Positions 8,311-17,386 of a stretch of 55,611 nt of DNA are shown piece after piece (within the stretch, counting starts at the first letter, position 1; the number at the start of each line of letters is the position of its first letter). This stretch comes from Parendozoicomonas sp. Alg238-R29. Lineage in GTDB: Bacteria > Pseudomonadota > Gammaproteobacteria > Pseudomonadales > Endozoicomonadaceae. The notes beneath the pieces were generated by a model, which saw only the letters and a list, made by a program, of their open reading frames with translations, did not search any database and had not been told where the DNA came from. The translations under genes were made by a program, and so were the position numbers. The stretch spans positions 1 through 55,611 of the forward strand of contig NZ_CAMZOG010000025.1 in the NCBI RefSeq assembly GCF_947331445.1, given 5' to 3'.

Positions 8311-10708
8311 CCTGCTTTTCAGCCTGTTTGTACTTTTTCCGTTATCTTTGCATGTGCTCGCATCTGCACCGGTCAGTGAAGGGGTAGCGGATCTACGTAA
8401 CTGGAACCCTGACGAAAGCCCGACTGTCCCACTCGATGGTCGTTGGCAAGCTGCGACAAATAGGTTATTAGAACCTGGAGAGCAATTTCCAAGGCACTAT
8501 CTTCCGGTCCCTTCAACCTGGAAAGACGTTGGCTTACCAACTGAAGGGTTCGTCACTTATAAGCTGACTATTCACTTGCCAGAGAATAGCCCTCCACTAG
8601 CTCTCAAGATTCCTATCCAGAACTCAAGCTGGCGCTTGTGGGTGAATGGGAAACTAACAGACTCAGTCGGAGAGCCCGGGCGAAGCGAAAGAGATACACA
8701 CCTGGTTTGGACAGAAAGAATTCTTTCCTTACCCGACACAAAACAAGTTGAACTGGTCTGGCAGCTTTCCAATTACCTGCACTACACCGGAGGCAGTAAG
8801 CGGCCAATTTACCTGGGCACAGAAGCAGAGCTTTCCAAGCAGTATCAATTGCAATATCTGGTTATGACGTTTGGAGCCGGTGGGTACTTATTCTTTGGTC
8901 TTTATTTTTTATTGCTGTTTTTACTTCATCGCCGGAACTTTCTGCTGTTAAGTTTTGGAAGTCTCTCTCTTGTTATTGTCGTTCGCAGTTTGGTAGCTCA
9001 TAAAATCGAGGGAAACATACTACTAGAGTCGTTTAATTATTTTACGTTCCCTCGCATCCTTGAGTGGTGTAGCGCTTGGTTATATACGGGGCTTTATCCC
9101 GTCATTTTAAAACAGCTGTTCCCCAATAGTTACAACTTGAATGTTATACGCGGCATATTTATCACATCTATTTTTCTCGCCATATGTACATTCAGTGACA
9201 CCCTGTTGCAAAGCAAAACATTCATGACCATTTTTATTCAATTGGGTGTGATCATAACTGCTTACACTTACATAGGCCTTTTCAAAGCAGTTATAAACAA
9301 CAACAGAGGCAGCCTGCCGATTTTCCTTGTCGACACTATTGTTATTAGCTCCATAGTTCATGATGCCTGGGCCATACTCACCGATGATATGGACATTATG
9401 CTGTCGCCATACACCGTATACCTTTGGGTTATGGCTATTGCTTTTGTAGTCGGTGATCGAACGCATCAAGGGCTAAAGCTAGCCTCAGAACGCTCTCGTG
9501 AACTCGACTCTCTCCTCGTTGACAGAAACAAAGAACTTAGTGACAAAGTTGATGAACTCGAAAAAGCGCAAACAACACTGTCAAGAGAAAACAAAGCCAA
9601 ATCACACTTTATCAGCATGTTGAGCCACGAACTCAGAACGCCATTGAACGGCATGCAGGCAACGGTTCAGGCTCTCCACCAACACCAACTTGAGCCTCAA
9701 CAACACCGGATGATCAGTGCTCTGAAGAGCACCAGTGATATGATCACCATGCTGATTGAACAACTGCTGGATCAGACTCGTATCGAGCAAGGCCGCCTGA
9801 CTTTCAACAAAGTCCCTTTTAATCCCAATACCCTACTGGAAAATACGGTTTGCTTGCTTCACTCCTTTGCTGATAACAAAAGGCTTGATCTTAATCTGGA
9901 AATAAAGGGTTTCCCTCTTTGTCTGGAAGGGGACAATCACCGCCTGCAGCTAGTCTTACTTCACGTTATCCACTACTGCATTCGCACAACAGACCATGGC
10001 AAAGTTTCTGTGTCCGCCCAAAGCCAGTCTGTTGTTGGTAAGCGCTGGAAACTAAAACTTCAGGTACTCGACACCAGCCAAGGATTATCCAGCAAGCAAA
10101 AGAGTCAGCTTTTCAGAACTTATCACGATGTAGGCACAGAAGGCCTCGATACCTATACAAGTAGTGGATTAGGGCTTGGGATTTGCAACAGTATTATCAG
10201 GGCTATGGGTGGTTCAATCCAACTGAGTAGTGAGCCAGGCTATGGCAATCACTTTACTATCAACTTGACACTACCTGAAGGAACACCAAACTCCAGCACC
10301 ACTCTCACCCTTTCAAGGCACTATCACATCCTGGTAGTTGACGACGACCCTCTAAATCACCAGGTTATTCACCTTTTACTTCCACCAAATAAATGCACGA
10401 TTGTCAGCGCCAGTTCTGGTGAAGAAGCATTGGAATTACTTTCCCCTGAGATTGATATTGTGTTGATAGATATTCAGATGTATCCAATGACAGGCATAGA
10501 ATTATTACGATCCATCAGGGCTCTGAATCGAGATAATCTCAATCAGTTACCGCTTTATGCCTATACTGCCAACTTGATTCCTGAGCAGGTTCAAGAGATC
10601 GAGGCTCTCTTTGATGGAATCATCAGAAAGCCTGCCAGCCAACCTGCTTTATTTCAGATGCTTAACTCTCTGCCTCAACGGCAAAGCGCTCTTCAAAGTC
10701 CTGCTTAA
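8285..10708 (+). CDS. 7TMR-DISM hybrid histidine kinase with degenerate ATP-binding boxes
   Basis: From the ATG at 8285 (an upstream in-frame ATG at 8273 is possible) the protein has 807 residues. In order it has a signal peptide ending near LHVLASA, a jelly-roll extracellular domain (NSSWRLWVNGKLTDSVGEPG), seven membrane helices and a coiled coil. HisKA follows with phospho-acceptor His about 448 (MLSHELRTPLNGM), then an HATPase region and a receiver domain with Asp about 729 (VLIDIQM). The HATPase is odd: the N box reads LHVIHYCIRTTD without its Asn, and the G1 motif reads DTSQGL instead of DxGxGI, while G2 (GLGLGI) is kept. It may be a weak or dead kinase acting as phosphatase or sensor scaffold. 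It converges with the next kinase, overlapping 47 bases. Confidence 0.85.
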   Translation: MSSRRLIVNLLFSLFVLFPLSLHVLASAPVSEGVADLRNWNPDESPTVPLDGRWQAATNRLLEPGEQFPRHYLPVPSTWKDVGLPTEGFVTYKLTIHLPENSPPLALKIPIQNSSWRLWVNGKLTDSVGEPGRSERDTHLVWTERILSLPDTKQVELVWQLSNYLHYTGGSKRPIYLGTEAELSKQYQLQYLVMTFGAGGYLFFGLYFLLLFLLHRRNFLLLSFGSLSLVIVVRSLVAHKIEGNILLESFNYFTFPRILEWCSAWLYTGLYPVILKQLFPNSYNLNVIRGIFITSIFLAICTFSDTLLQSKTFMTIFIQLGVIITAYTYIGLFKAVINNNRGSLPIFLVDTIVISSIVHDAWAILTDDMDIMLSPYTVYLWVMAIAFVVGDRTHQGLKLASERSRELDSLLVDRNKELSDKVDELEKAQTTLSRENKAKSHFISMLSHELRTPLNGMQATVQALHQHQLEPQQHRMISALKSTSDMITMLIEQLLDQTRIEQGRLTFNKVPFNPNTLLENTVCLLHSFADNKRLDLNLEIKGFPLCLEGDNHRLQLVLLHVIHYCIRTTDHGKVSVSAQSQSVVGKRWKLKLQVLDTSQGLSSKQKSQLFRTYHDVGTEGLDTYTSSGLGLGICNSIIRAMGGSIQLSSEPGYGNHFTINLTLPEGTPNSSTTLTLSRHYHILVVDDDPLNHQVIHLLLPPNKCTIVSASSGEEALELLSPEIDIVLIDIQMYPMTGIELLRSIRALNRDNLNQLPLYAYTANLIPEQVQEIEALFDGIIRKPASQPALFQMLNSLPQRQSALQSPA

Positions 10709-13511
10709 GCTGAGAAAGCCCTTGTTCCCAAGCATATTTTAACCTTGAACATTCATCAGAATCACAGGTTTTACGGCCTTCAATCTTTGAAGACCAGTCA
10801 GAAACCTCTGTAAGGCGTATAGTCAGTGCTGCGCTACGCAACCTGTGCGCAGCCGCAGAAATACCTTCGCGGTCATTTTGCATAATAGCGGCTTCAAACA
10901 TGCCAAAAGATTTCTCAGCAGATTCTTCTGACGCGTTAAGTAAAGCCATAACACCCTGACGCCCTATCAATTCGATAGTGTCTTCCAGCATACTGTTTTT
11001 TCGAGATATTTCTTCGTCCATGCTTGCTGTTTTCAACTTAAATGCTTCCTGCAATGTTTCAATGCTTACGGGTTTTTGAAGAATATGATGAAACCTCTCT
11101 GATTTTCCGTGACCTAGTTCACGACTATTAACATTGCCAGTTAATGCAATGAATACTGAACCCGATTCCTCTTGTTTAAATTGGCAGGATTTTATTTTCT
11201 CAAGGAGATCTACACCATTAGTATCAGGTAGCGAGATATCAAGAACGTAAATATCAAACTGCTGATCTTTCACCTTATCCAATGCCTGAGCTCCGGATTC
11301 TGCAGTTTCACAAATATGTCCGCACCGCTTAATCAACTCGCTCACATACAGCTTGTTTGCAGGGTCATCCTCAACCAAAAGGACACTGAATGAAGAAGGT
11401 GAAGTTTTTTTCAACTCACGCTTCTGAATAAGGGGAGCGTCAACAACACTGACGGGAACAGTAATAGTAAACTTGCTGCCTGAACCTTCTTCACTTTCCA
11501 GTGAAATCGCTCCCATCATACGCATGATAATACGGCGGGTTATGGCCAACCCTAATCCCGCTCCACGGTATGCCGGGGCAGTGTCTGAATCCAATTGAAC
11601 AAAGGATTCAAAGATGTTTTTTCTATTTTTTTCAGAAATTCCTATACCACTATCTTCAACACTGATCATCAACTGTCCACCGCCATAACGTACATCAACA
11701 TCAACCCATCCTTTCTGGGTAAATTTAATAGCGTTATGTACAAGGTTAATCACAGCCTGACGAAGTTTTTGCTGATCACCATAAAGCCAAAAATCATCTT
11801 CAGGAATATTGTGGCATTTGGCGGTGAAAGCTATCCCTTTTTCTTTTGCTGCAATCCCCATTAGCATTTCAATAGCAGTAACCCACCTCCGTAACTCAAA
11901 GCGCTGTGGTTTTATCGCCTGCTCATCTGTTTCCCATCTGGAGAAATCCAACAATTCATTAACAATCTCCAGTAAAGACTCCCCGGACATCTGAGCGTTG
12001 TATCGCAGTTTTTCTTCCATCACGGAAAGGTTTGCCTGTTCCAGCATCTTCACCGAACCAATAACCCCACTAAGAGGTGTCCGAATTTCATGGCTCATTA
12101 TTGCCATGAGTTCACTTTTTTTAAGAGAGGCTTCCTGCGCAACAGTTCTGGCCTCTTCAAGCTCTTTTAACTTGTTATTGAGTTCCAGAGTTCGATCGTT
12201 TACGGCTTTTTGCAACTCTTCACTTTGCATTGTGGCAGCATCAAACAGAGCTTTTATTCGTGCCCCAATAAAGAAGACGCTGGTAACAGAGATAACAATG
12301 TAACCCCAATAGGTCATCCGAAACTCGGTCCAGCGCTGATAGAACGCCACTTCATTACCAATCATCAACGCAAAGACTATTCCAAGCATACCAATCTGCA
12401 TGGCCCCCTGCTCACGCTTGTAAACAACCTTTCCCATACACACCAGCAGGTAGCAAATACAGATCATCGTGATCATGCTCCAGGGGTCTCGCATGTAGGC
12501 AAAAATATGTGCAGGGGTACATAGTGTAATAAGTGAACCCACTAACCCAAGGCGCCAATGCCACAGCATTGGCTCATGCTTTACCTGCTCTGGGAATAGT
12601 TGCTGGAGAAACATTAAATAGGCCGAGACCGTGATAAACATCCCGATATATTCCAACTTAAACAACCACATCATTGAAGCATCGGGGTACCAGTACAAAA
12701 TCACTTTATCGATAGCGAAAATTCGTGCACCTGCTCCTAAAAACGTCATGGCGAGGAAAAACAAACTTCTGTCCATAGCGCTGCTGACCAGCAACATCAG
12801 AAGGAAAAGGCCAAGGGTCAAGCTTGATAAAACAAGCGCCAGCCCGACACCAAACTTCGTCCGTTCCTGACTTAGCAGTGTTTCCCATAAGTCAATCACA
12901 GGGTATTTGGCCATACCACCATCAATATGGTGATAGCTCGAAACCTGAATGACTATATCGATTCTTTTCGACTCTGGAAGTGGAATGAAAACTGTTTTGT
13001 CACTGGGGTCTTCAGTTTCAAGGTTTTCTCCGGGAGTTCCCATATTCCCACGGAGCTGACCATTAACCCATATAGAAGCTGAACGATAGAGACTTGGCAG
13101 TTTCAAGCCGAGATCATCTCTGGCTTCAGGTAAATAAACAGTTAATGCAAAGGTCGCATGACCTCTGCCAGGGTAGGATTGCTGCCCTTTTCCCACCCGA
13201 TTCCAGCGAGAAGGTACATTGAAGTAATTTTCTATTTCATACAGTTCGTCAGGATGTAACAGTTCTCGCCAGAAAAAAGTCCACTCTCCACCTAATCGAA
13301 CAGGTAGATAGTCACTACCTGTTATGATCATTTCACCGCGTTCAGCCTGGAAATCAGCATCTCTTTCCTGAGAAAGCCCGATCACTAAAGCTATCACCAT
13401 TGGTATGGACAGAAATGCTGTGACAGCGATAAGAACCCAGTTATTTACTGTGGATCGTTTCCAGTTTCCCATTCCATCAATCATAGGAAAAAATTCCATA
13501 TCATCAGACAA
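10662..13511 (-). CDS. Tripartite 7TMR-DISM hybrid histidine kinase (HisKA-HATPase-REC-Hpt)
   Basis: The protein has 949 residues. A membrane anchor at about 25-45 is followed by an extracellular jelly-roll domain (PSLYRSASIWVNGQLRGNMG), seven membrane helices and a coiled coil. HisKA has His about 473 (IMSHEIRTPLSGV). The HATPase is intact (N box NLVHNAIKFT, G1 DSGIGI, G2 GAGLGLAI). The receiver has Asp about 757 (VLDISLPD), and a C-terminal Hpt domain carries His about 888 (AAHRLRSAAL). This is a complete TorS-like phosphorelay sensor. It lies opposite and convergent to the response regulator/degenerate-kinase pair, so it may supply the phosphate for that regulator (inference). The extracellular ligand is unknown. 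Confidence 0.85.
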   Translation of the reverse strand: MSDDMEFFPMIDGMGNWKRSTVNNWVLIAVTAFLSIPMVIALVIGLSQERDADFQAERGEMIITGSDYLPVRLGGEWTFFWRELLHPDELYEIENYFNVPSRWNRVGKGQQSYPGRGHATFALTVYLPEARDDLGLKLPSLYRSASIWVNGQLRGNMGTPGENLETEDPSDKTVFIPLPESKRIDIVIQVSSYHHIDGGMAKYPVIDLWETLLSQERTKFGVGLALVLSSLTLGLFLLMLLVSSAMDRSLFFLAMTFLGAGARIFAIDKVILYWYPDASMMWLFKLEYIGMFITVSAYLMFLQQLFPEQVKHEPMLWHWRLGLVGSLITLCTPAHIFAYMRDPWSMITMICICYLLVCMGKVVYKREQGAMQIGMLGIVFALMIGNEVAFYQRWTEFRMTYWGYIVISVTSVFFIGARIKALFDAATMQSEELQKAVNDRTLELNNKLKELEEARTVAQEASLKKSELMAIMSHEIRTPLSGVIGSVKMLEQANLSVMEEKLRYNAQMSGESLLEIVNELLDFSRWETDEQAIKPQRFELRRWVTAIEMLMGIAAKEKGIAFTAKCHNIPEDDFWLYGDQQKLRQAVINLVHNAIKFTQKGWVDVDVRYGGGQLMISVEDSGIGISEKNRKNIFESFVQLDSDTAPAYRGAGLGLAITRRIIMRMMGAISLESEEGSGSKFTITVPVSVVDAPLIQKRELKKTSPSSFSVLLVEDDPANKLYVSELIKRCGHICETAESGAQALDKVKDQQFDIYVLDISLPDTNGVDLLEKIKSCQFKQEESGSVFIALTGNVNSRELGHGKSERFHHILQKPVSIETLQEAFKLKTASMDEEISRKNSMLEDTIELIGRQGVMALLNASEESAEKSFGMFEAAIMQNDREGISAAAHRLRSAALTIRLTEVSDWSSKIEGRKTCDSDECSRLKYAWEQGLSQLKQDFEERFAVEAES

Positions 13512-13694
13512 TGTTAATCCACCACCAGGTTAAAAGCACCTTACTTAAAATGGGTTATAGAGGAGTTAACAACATTATTTTATATGCTTTGACAAGTTCA
13601 TTCCCAACTTACATCTATATATTACTTTTAATAATTGCCATTAGATAAATATTGTATAAAATACACGACGATCTTCATAGAAAACAATAAAAAC

Positions 13695-14414
13695 ATGAGA
13701 ACATTTACGGATTTAATTTTTCATGGTGCGGCATGGATTGCATGGAAAACTTATTCACTTCCCAAAAGTTACAAAGAGAACTCTATCCCATACTGGGATG
13801 ATATAAAAAAAGATATTACTACTGGATCAATTCTATTATGTAGTGGTACAGCACGAACTAGCCGCCTAATAGCAAGATTTCAAGGCACCGACTTTAGTCA
13901 TACCTCAATGATTGTAAAAAAAGATGGTGAATTTTATATATGGACAACCGATTCAATCACCATTCTGAAAAACCACTCAAAAAAGCTGAATGGGCAGTGT
14001 TTCTCCGGTGCGCACATGCTAAAACTTGAAGATTATTTTTCTAATGTTGATTATTTTTACAAATCTCCAGACGATACGAAATACCGCTTTGCGATCGTTA
14101 AGATGAAGGCAAATTTGGTAAACGAGGAAGAACTTTTTTCTCTAATTGACAATTATACTGCCACTCCCTTTCCAGCCCCTCCACAGCAACTATTATATGA
14201 TTGGATCCTTGGGCAAATAGGAATTAATACCGGATTAAAAACAGCTTTCTGTTCACAATTATTGGCTCACACCTATTTTAAATTAGGGTGGTTAAAGGAA
14301 AGTTTTCCAGCAAACCAGTTTGGGCCTGGAGTGTTTGCCAAAACGGAAAGAATTAACACTTATCTCAATAACTCTATCAAACTTTATAAACCGCAATATT
14401 TCCGAGTAAAGTAG
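13695..14414 (+). CDS. Permuted papain-fold (NlpC/P60-superfamily, YiiX-like) protein
   Basis: The 239-residue protein has a conserved His in GTDFSHTSMIV (~residue 75) and a Cys in KTAFCSQLLAHTYFKLGW (~residue 197). The His-before-Cys order marks the circularly permuted NlpC/P60 group (YiiX, LRAT-like). Members are thiol hydrolases or acyltransferases acting on peptides, lipids or amides; the substrate here cannot be told. ATG 13695 is preferred over an upstream TTG (13635). No signal peptide is evident, although residues 8-20 are mildly hydrophobic. The gene is markedly more AT-rich than its neighbours, which suggests horizontal acquisition. Confidence 0.6.
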   Translation: MRTFTDLIFHGAAWIAWKTYSLPKSYKENSIPYWDDIKKDITTGSILLCSGTARTSRLIARFQGTDFSHTSMIVKKDGEFYIWTTDSITILKNHSKKLNGQCFSGAHMLKLEDYFSNVDYFYKSPDDTKYRFAIVKMKANLVNEEELFSLIDNYTATPFPAPPQQLLYDWILGQIGINTGLKTAFCSQLLAHTYFKLGWLKESFPANQFGPGVFAKTERINTYLNNSIKLYKPQYFRVK

Positions 14415-14487
14415 AAGCACTATCGGTGTTCTCCTCAGCACACCTCCAACATCGCCAAAGAAATAGGCCGTCGTATAATCTATATAG

Positions 14488-14507
14488 TGGGGTGTCTATG
14501 CACCCCA
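14488..14507 (+). terminator. Hairpin after the permuted papain-like gene
   Basis: TGGGGTG (14488-14494) and CACCCCA (14501-14507) form a 7-bp stem with a 6-base loop, followed by a short AT-rich stretch. It could end transcription of the gene stopping at 14414. The U-tract is weak. Confidence 0.35.
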
Positions 14508-14620
14508 TATTCTTCGGATACAGTTTTTAAATGGGGTTTTGACGAGCATCAGGATCAGACATTGGCTGGCCGCCTGGTAAGCGTCGCCTGATAGATCTTC
14601 AGGATTAAGGCGGGCGAAAA

Positions 14621-14652
14621 CCAATAGCTCCTTCGAAACCAGGGGCTATTGG
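14621..14652 (-). terminator. Hairpin downstream of tag
   Basis: An 11-bp stem, CCAATAGCTCC (14621-14631) with GGGGCTATTGG (14642-14652) and one G-U pair, lies 11 bases past the tag stop. On the minus strand it is followed by TTTT. This is a plausible intrinsic terminator for tag. Confidence 0.5.
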
Positions 14653-14662
14653 CGGCCTTATG

Positions 14663-15247
14663 CTAAGACTTCATGTGCTTGTGACAGTTTGTCGTGTGAT
14701 CATCAACCATGCCTGTAGCTTGCATAAACGCATAACAAATCGTGCTACCAACAAAATTAAACCCTTCTTTCTTCAGAGCTTTGCTCATGCGATCCGAAAT
14801 TTCTGTAGACGCAGGCACATCCGATGAAGAAGAAAAATTATTCTGAACTGTTTTGCCATCAACAAATGACCAAATAAACTCTGAGAAAGACCCGTATTTT
14901 TCCTGCACCTTTAGAAACGCTTTTGCATTACGAATTGCACTGTTTACCTTCAGCTTGTTACGAATAATACCTGCGTCCTGCAACAGTTCTTCTACTTTTT
15001 CCGGCCCATACTCAGCGACTTTGCGGGAATCAAAATTATCAAACACCTTTCTATAGTGCTCACGCTTTCTCAGTACTGTAATCCACGACAAACCTGCCTG
15101 AGCGCCCTCTAAAATCAGAAACTCGAACAGCATGTCATCATCCCGGCAAGGGACTCCCCACTCTTTGTCATGGTAATCACGATACAGATCATCTCCGTGA
15201 CACCACCAACATCTTTTTTCGTCTGTAATACTTGTACATTCACTCAC
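14663..15247 (-). CDS. tag: DNA-3-methyladenine glycosylase I
   Basis: This 194-residue base-excision repair enzyme removes 3-methyladenine from alkylated DNA. The family's zinc ligands are visible at both ends: CWWCHGDD with the following HDKEWG, and the C-terminal DDHTTNCHKH. The base-binding stretch LEGAQAGLSWITVLRKRE is intact. Length matches E. coli Tag (187 residues). It stands alone on the minus strand, divergent from oppA, with its own terminator. A second, zinc-less Tag-family protein is encoded at 50468-51187. Confidence 0.95.
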   Translation of the reverse strand: MSECTSITDEKRCWWCHGDDLYRDYHDKEWGVPCRDDDMLFEFLILEGAQAGLSWITVLRKREHYRKVFDNFDSRKVAEYGPEKVEELLQDAGIIRNKLKVNSAIRNAKAFLKVQEKYGSFSEFIWSFVDGKTVQNNFSSSSDVPASTEISDRMSKALKKEGFNFVGSTICYAFMQATGMVDDHTTNCHKHMKS

Positions 15248-15392
15248 AATTTCTTTACCCCAAAAACACTTATCAACAGTAAGTTTTACTTATAATGCCA
15301 CTACAAAAAGTGGATTCACAAAGCGAAAGGTTCGCCTACAAAAAAATACCCTAAAAACTTCTATCTCCTTGATTTCCATCAATATATCACTC

Positions 15393-15422
15393 TTGAAGAA
15401 TACCCCCCACTCCAGATATAGT
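15393..15422 (+). promoter_or_regulatory. Probable sigma70 promoter of the opp operon
   Basis: TTGAAG (15393-15398) and TATAGT (15417-15422) are separated by 18 bases and match the sigma70 consensus at 4/6 and 5/6. Transcription from here would give a leader of about 245 bases before oppA. Nothing else promoter-like was noticed in the 426-base gap between tag and oppA. Confidence 0.45.
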
Positions 15423-15466
15423 GACTAATACGTACGCAAAGAATTGTTTGTTTTTTCTGACCATAC

Positions 15467-15498
15467 CTTAGGTTGTATTTCACTTAGGTTGTATTTCA
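15467..15498 (+). repeat. Tandem 16-bp repeat in the oppA leader
   Basis: CTTAGGTTGTATTTCA is repeated twice head to tail without mismatch (15467-15482 and 15483-15498). It lies in the untranslated leader between the predicted promoter and the oppA start. It may be a duplicated regulator or small-RNA site, or plain replication slippage. Confidence 0.7.
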
Positions 15499-15673
15499 AG
15501 CAAGCATTGTTTGTGTGCAGCTGAGTACGGATCGCTCACCTCAATAAAACAGAGTGGCAGTAGCGTTAAAGCAGGGCTGTTACAGCTGTAGCCAAAGACA
15601 TCTCACACCTGATTTTTCGGCAGTTATTGGCTGTCTATGTGTGATTATCAGAAATTTACTTATAAGGCACAGG

Positions 15674-17302
15674 ATGAAAACGAAAAAACTACTAGCCAGC
15701 CTCACGCTGGCAGCAGCCGCCGTAAGTGCAGCCATTCCAGTACAGGCTGCAGATGTCCCCGCAGGCACTGAGCTAGCAGCAGAGCAAGTGTTCCGTCGCG
15801 GTATCGGGTCTGAACCTGCGTCCCTTGACCCTCAAAAGGTTGAAGGTACCCCGGGTGGTTTTGTCGTTCGCGATCTGTTTGAAGGACTTGTAACCCAGGA
15901 TGGCGATGGCAATACCATTCCTGGCACTGCAGAAAGCTGGAGCGTTTCCGACGATGGTCTGGTCTATACCTTTGACCTGCGCAAGAATGCAAACTGGTCC
16001 AACGGTGACCCTGTTACTGCTGACGATTTCGTTTTTGCTTTCCAGCGTGCAGTAGATCCTGCTACAGCCTCCAAGTATGGCTGGTATATGCAGATTCCAG
16101 GTATCGTAAACGCTGATGCAATTATTGATGGCAAACTTGAGCCATCAGAGCTCGGTGTTAAAGCTGTGGACGATAAAACCTTTGAAGTAACCTTGAAGGC
16201 TCCTGTGCCCTTCTTCCCTAAACTTCTTGCTCACTACACAACTTTCCCAACGCCTAAAAAGGTAATTGAAGAGTTCGGCGATCAGTGGACCCGAGCAGAA
16301 AACATTGTATCCAACGGTGCATATACCATGGATAAGTGGGTTGTTAATGAGCGCATCGTATCCAAGCGCAACCCGTTCTACTGGAACAATGAAAAAACTG
16401 TTGTTGATGAAGTTCACTACCTGCCTATCGTGTCTCAAACCGCTGAGCTGAACCGTTACAAAGCGGGTGAAGTGGACATGACCAATGAAATTCCACTGGA
16501 TCACTTCAAAAGCCTGCAGAAAAACATACCGAGTGAAGTAAGAATTACACCACAGATCGGTACTTACTATTACACCTTCAACACTCAAAAAGCACCATTC
16601 AACGATGCTCGTGTTCGTAAAGCTCTGGCCTACGCGATTAATCGTGAAGCGATAGCCAAATTTGTTGTTGGCCAAGGTGAAAAGCCAACATTCAGCTTTA
16701 CTCCTGACTCTGTAAACGGGTTTGTTAAACCAGATCTGGACTGGGAAAAAATATCTCAGAAAAAGCGCGAGACAGAAGCCAAGCGTTTACTAGTCGAAGC
16801 AGGATTTGATAAGAGCAACCCTCTGAATATCGAACTTCTTTACAACACCAGTGAGTCCCATAAGAAAGTCGCTATTGCTGTCTCACAAATGTGGAAGCAA
16901 ACTCTTGGAGTAACAGTGACGTTACGCAATGAAGAGTGGAAAACATATCTGGATACCCGTCTTCAGGGTGATTTCGATGTAACCCGCGCAGGCTGGCTGG
17001 GCGATTACAATGAAGCATCCACAATGCTTTCTCTCTGGAACAGCTTCAGCGACCTGAACGATGCCAAATGGGCCAATGAAGAGTACGACGCTCTTCTAGA
17101 GCAGGCTAAAACAACTTTAGATGAAGGTAAGCGAGGCCTTGTGTACGAAAAAGCTGAGCAGATTTTTGCTCAGGAAATGCCTGCAGCCCCAATCTATCAA
17201 TATGTTTCCAGTCGCCTCGTTAAACCTTACGTAGGCGGTTATCCTGCAAACAACCCTGAAGACAATGTCTTCTCCCGCGACATTTACATCATTAAGCAGT
17301 AA
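15674..17302 (+). CDS. oppA: Oligopeptide-binding periplasmic protein
   Basis: This 542-residue substrate-binding protein of the SBP_bac_5 family captures peptides for the OppBCDF importer. The ATG at 15674 follows an AAGG ribosome site and gives a clean signal peptide ending PVQA-AD; the frame is open further upstream, but that would bury the signal peptide. Family landmarks include SEPASLDPQKVEGTPG near the mature N-terminus, LRKNANWSNGDPVTADDFVFA and YAINREAIAKFV. It is the first gene of oppABCDF and ends just before an intercistronic hairpin, as in many binding-protein operons where the first message must be most abundant. Confidence 0.93.
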   Translation: MKTKKLLASLTLAAAAVSAAIPVQAADVPAGTELAAEQVFRRGIGSEPASLDPQKVEGTPGGFVVRDLFEGLVTQDGDGNTIPGTAESWSVSDDGLVYTFDLRKNANWSNGDPVTADDFVFAFQRAVDPATASKYGWYMQIPGIVNADAIIDGKLEPSELGVKAVDDKTFEVTLKAPVPFFPKLLAHYTTFPTPKKVIEEFGDQWTRAENIVSNGAYTMDKWVVNERIVSKRNPFYWNNEKTVVDEVHYLPIVSQTAELNRYKAGEVDMTNEIPLDHFKSLQKNIPSEVRITPQIGTYYYTFNTQKAPFNDARVRKALAYAINREAIAKFVVGQGEKPTFSFTPDSVNGFVKPDLDWEKISQKKRETEAKRLLVEAGFDKSNPLNIELLYNTSESHKKVAIAVSQMWKQTLGVTVTLRNEEWKTYLDTRLQGDFDVTRAGWLGDYNEASTMLSLWNSFSDLNDAKWANEEYDALLEQAKTTLDEGKRGLVYEKAEQIFAQEMPAAPIYQYVSSRLVKPYVGGYPANNPEDNVFSRDIYIIKQ

Positions 17303-17335
17303 TACCTTTCCTAAATAAGGGCTGATGTGTCTAAC

Positions 17336-17368
17336 AGCCGCTACTGTATAACTCACTCAGTAGCGGCT
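17336..17368 (+). terminator. Intercistronic hairpin between oppA and oppB
   Basis: AGCCGCTACTG (17336-17346) and CAGTAGCGGCT (17358-17368) form a perfect 11-bp stem with an 11-base loop. There is no U-tract, so it is more likely a partial terminator or an mRNA-stabilising structure that keeps oppA transcript above oppBCDF. That role is inferred from known binding-protein operons. Confidence 0.6.
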
Positions 17369-17386
17369 TACAGGACTCAAGACTTC

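Noticed and set aside
14415-14662. Structured RNA or riboswitch between the papain-like gene and tag
   Set aside because: The two hairpins are explained as terminators of the flanking genes, and no known RNA family signature was recognised.
16145-16675. Minus-strand frame inside oppA
   Set aside because: Shadow of oppA; its composition and lack of start signals give no support.
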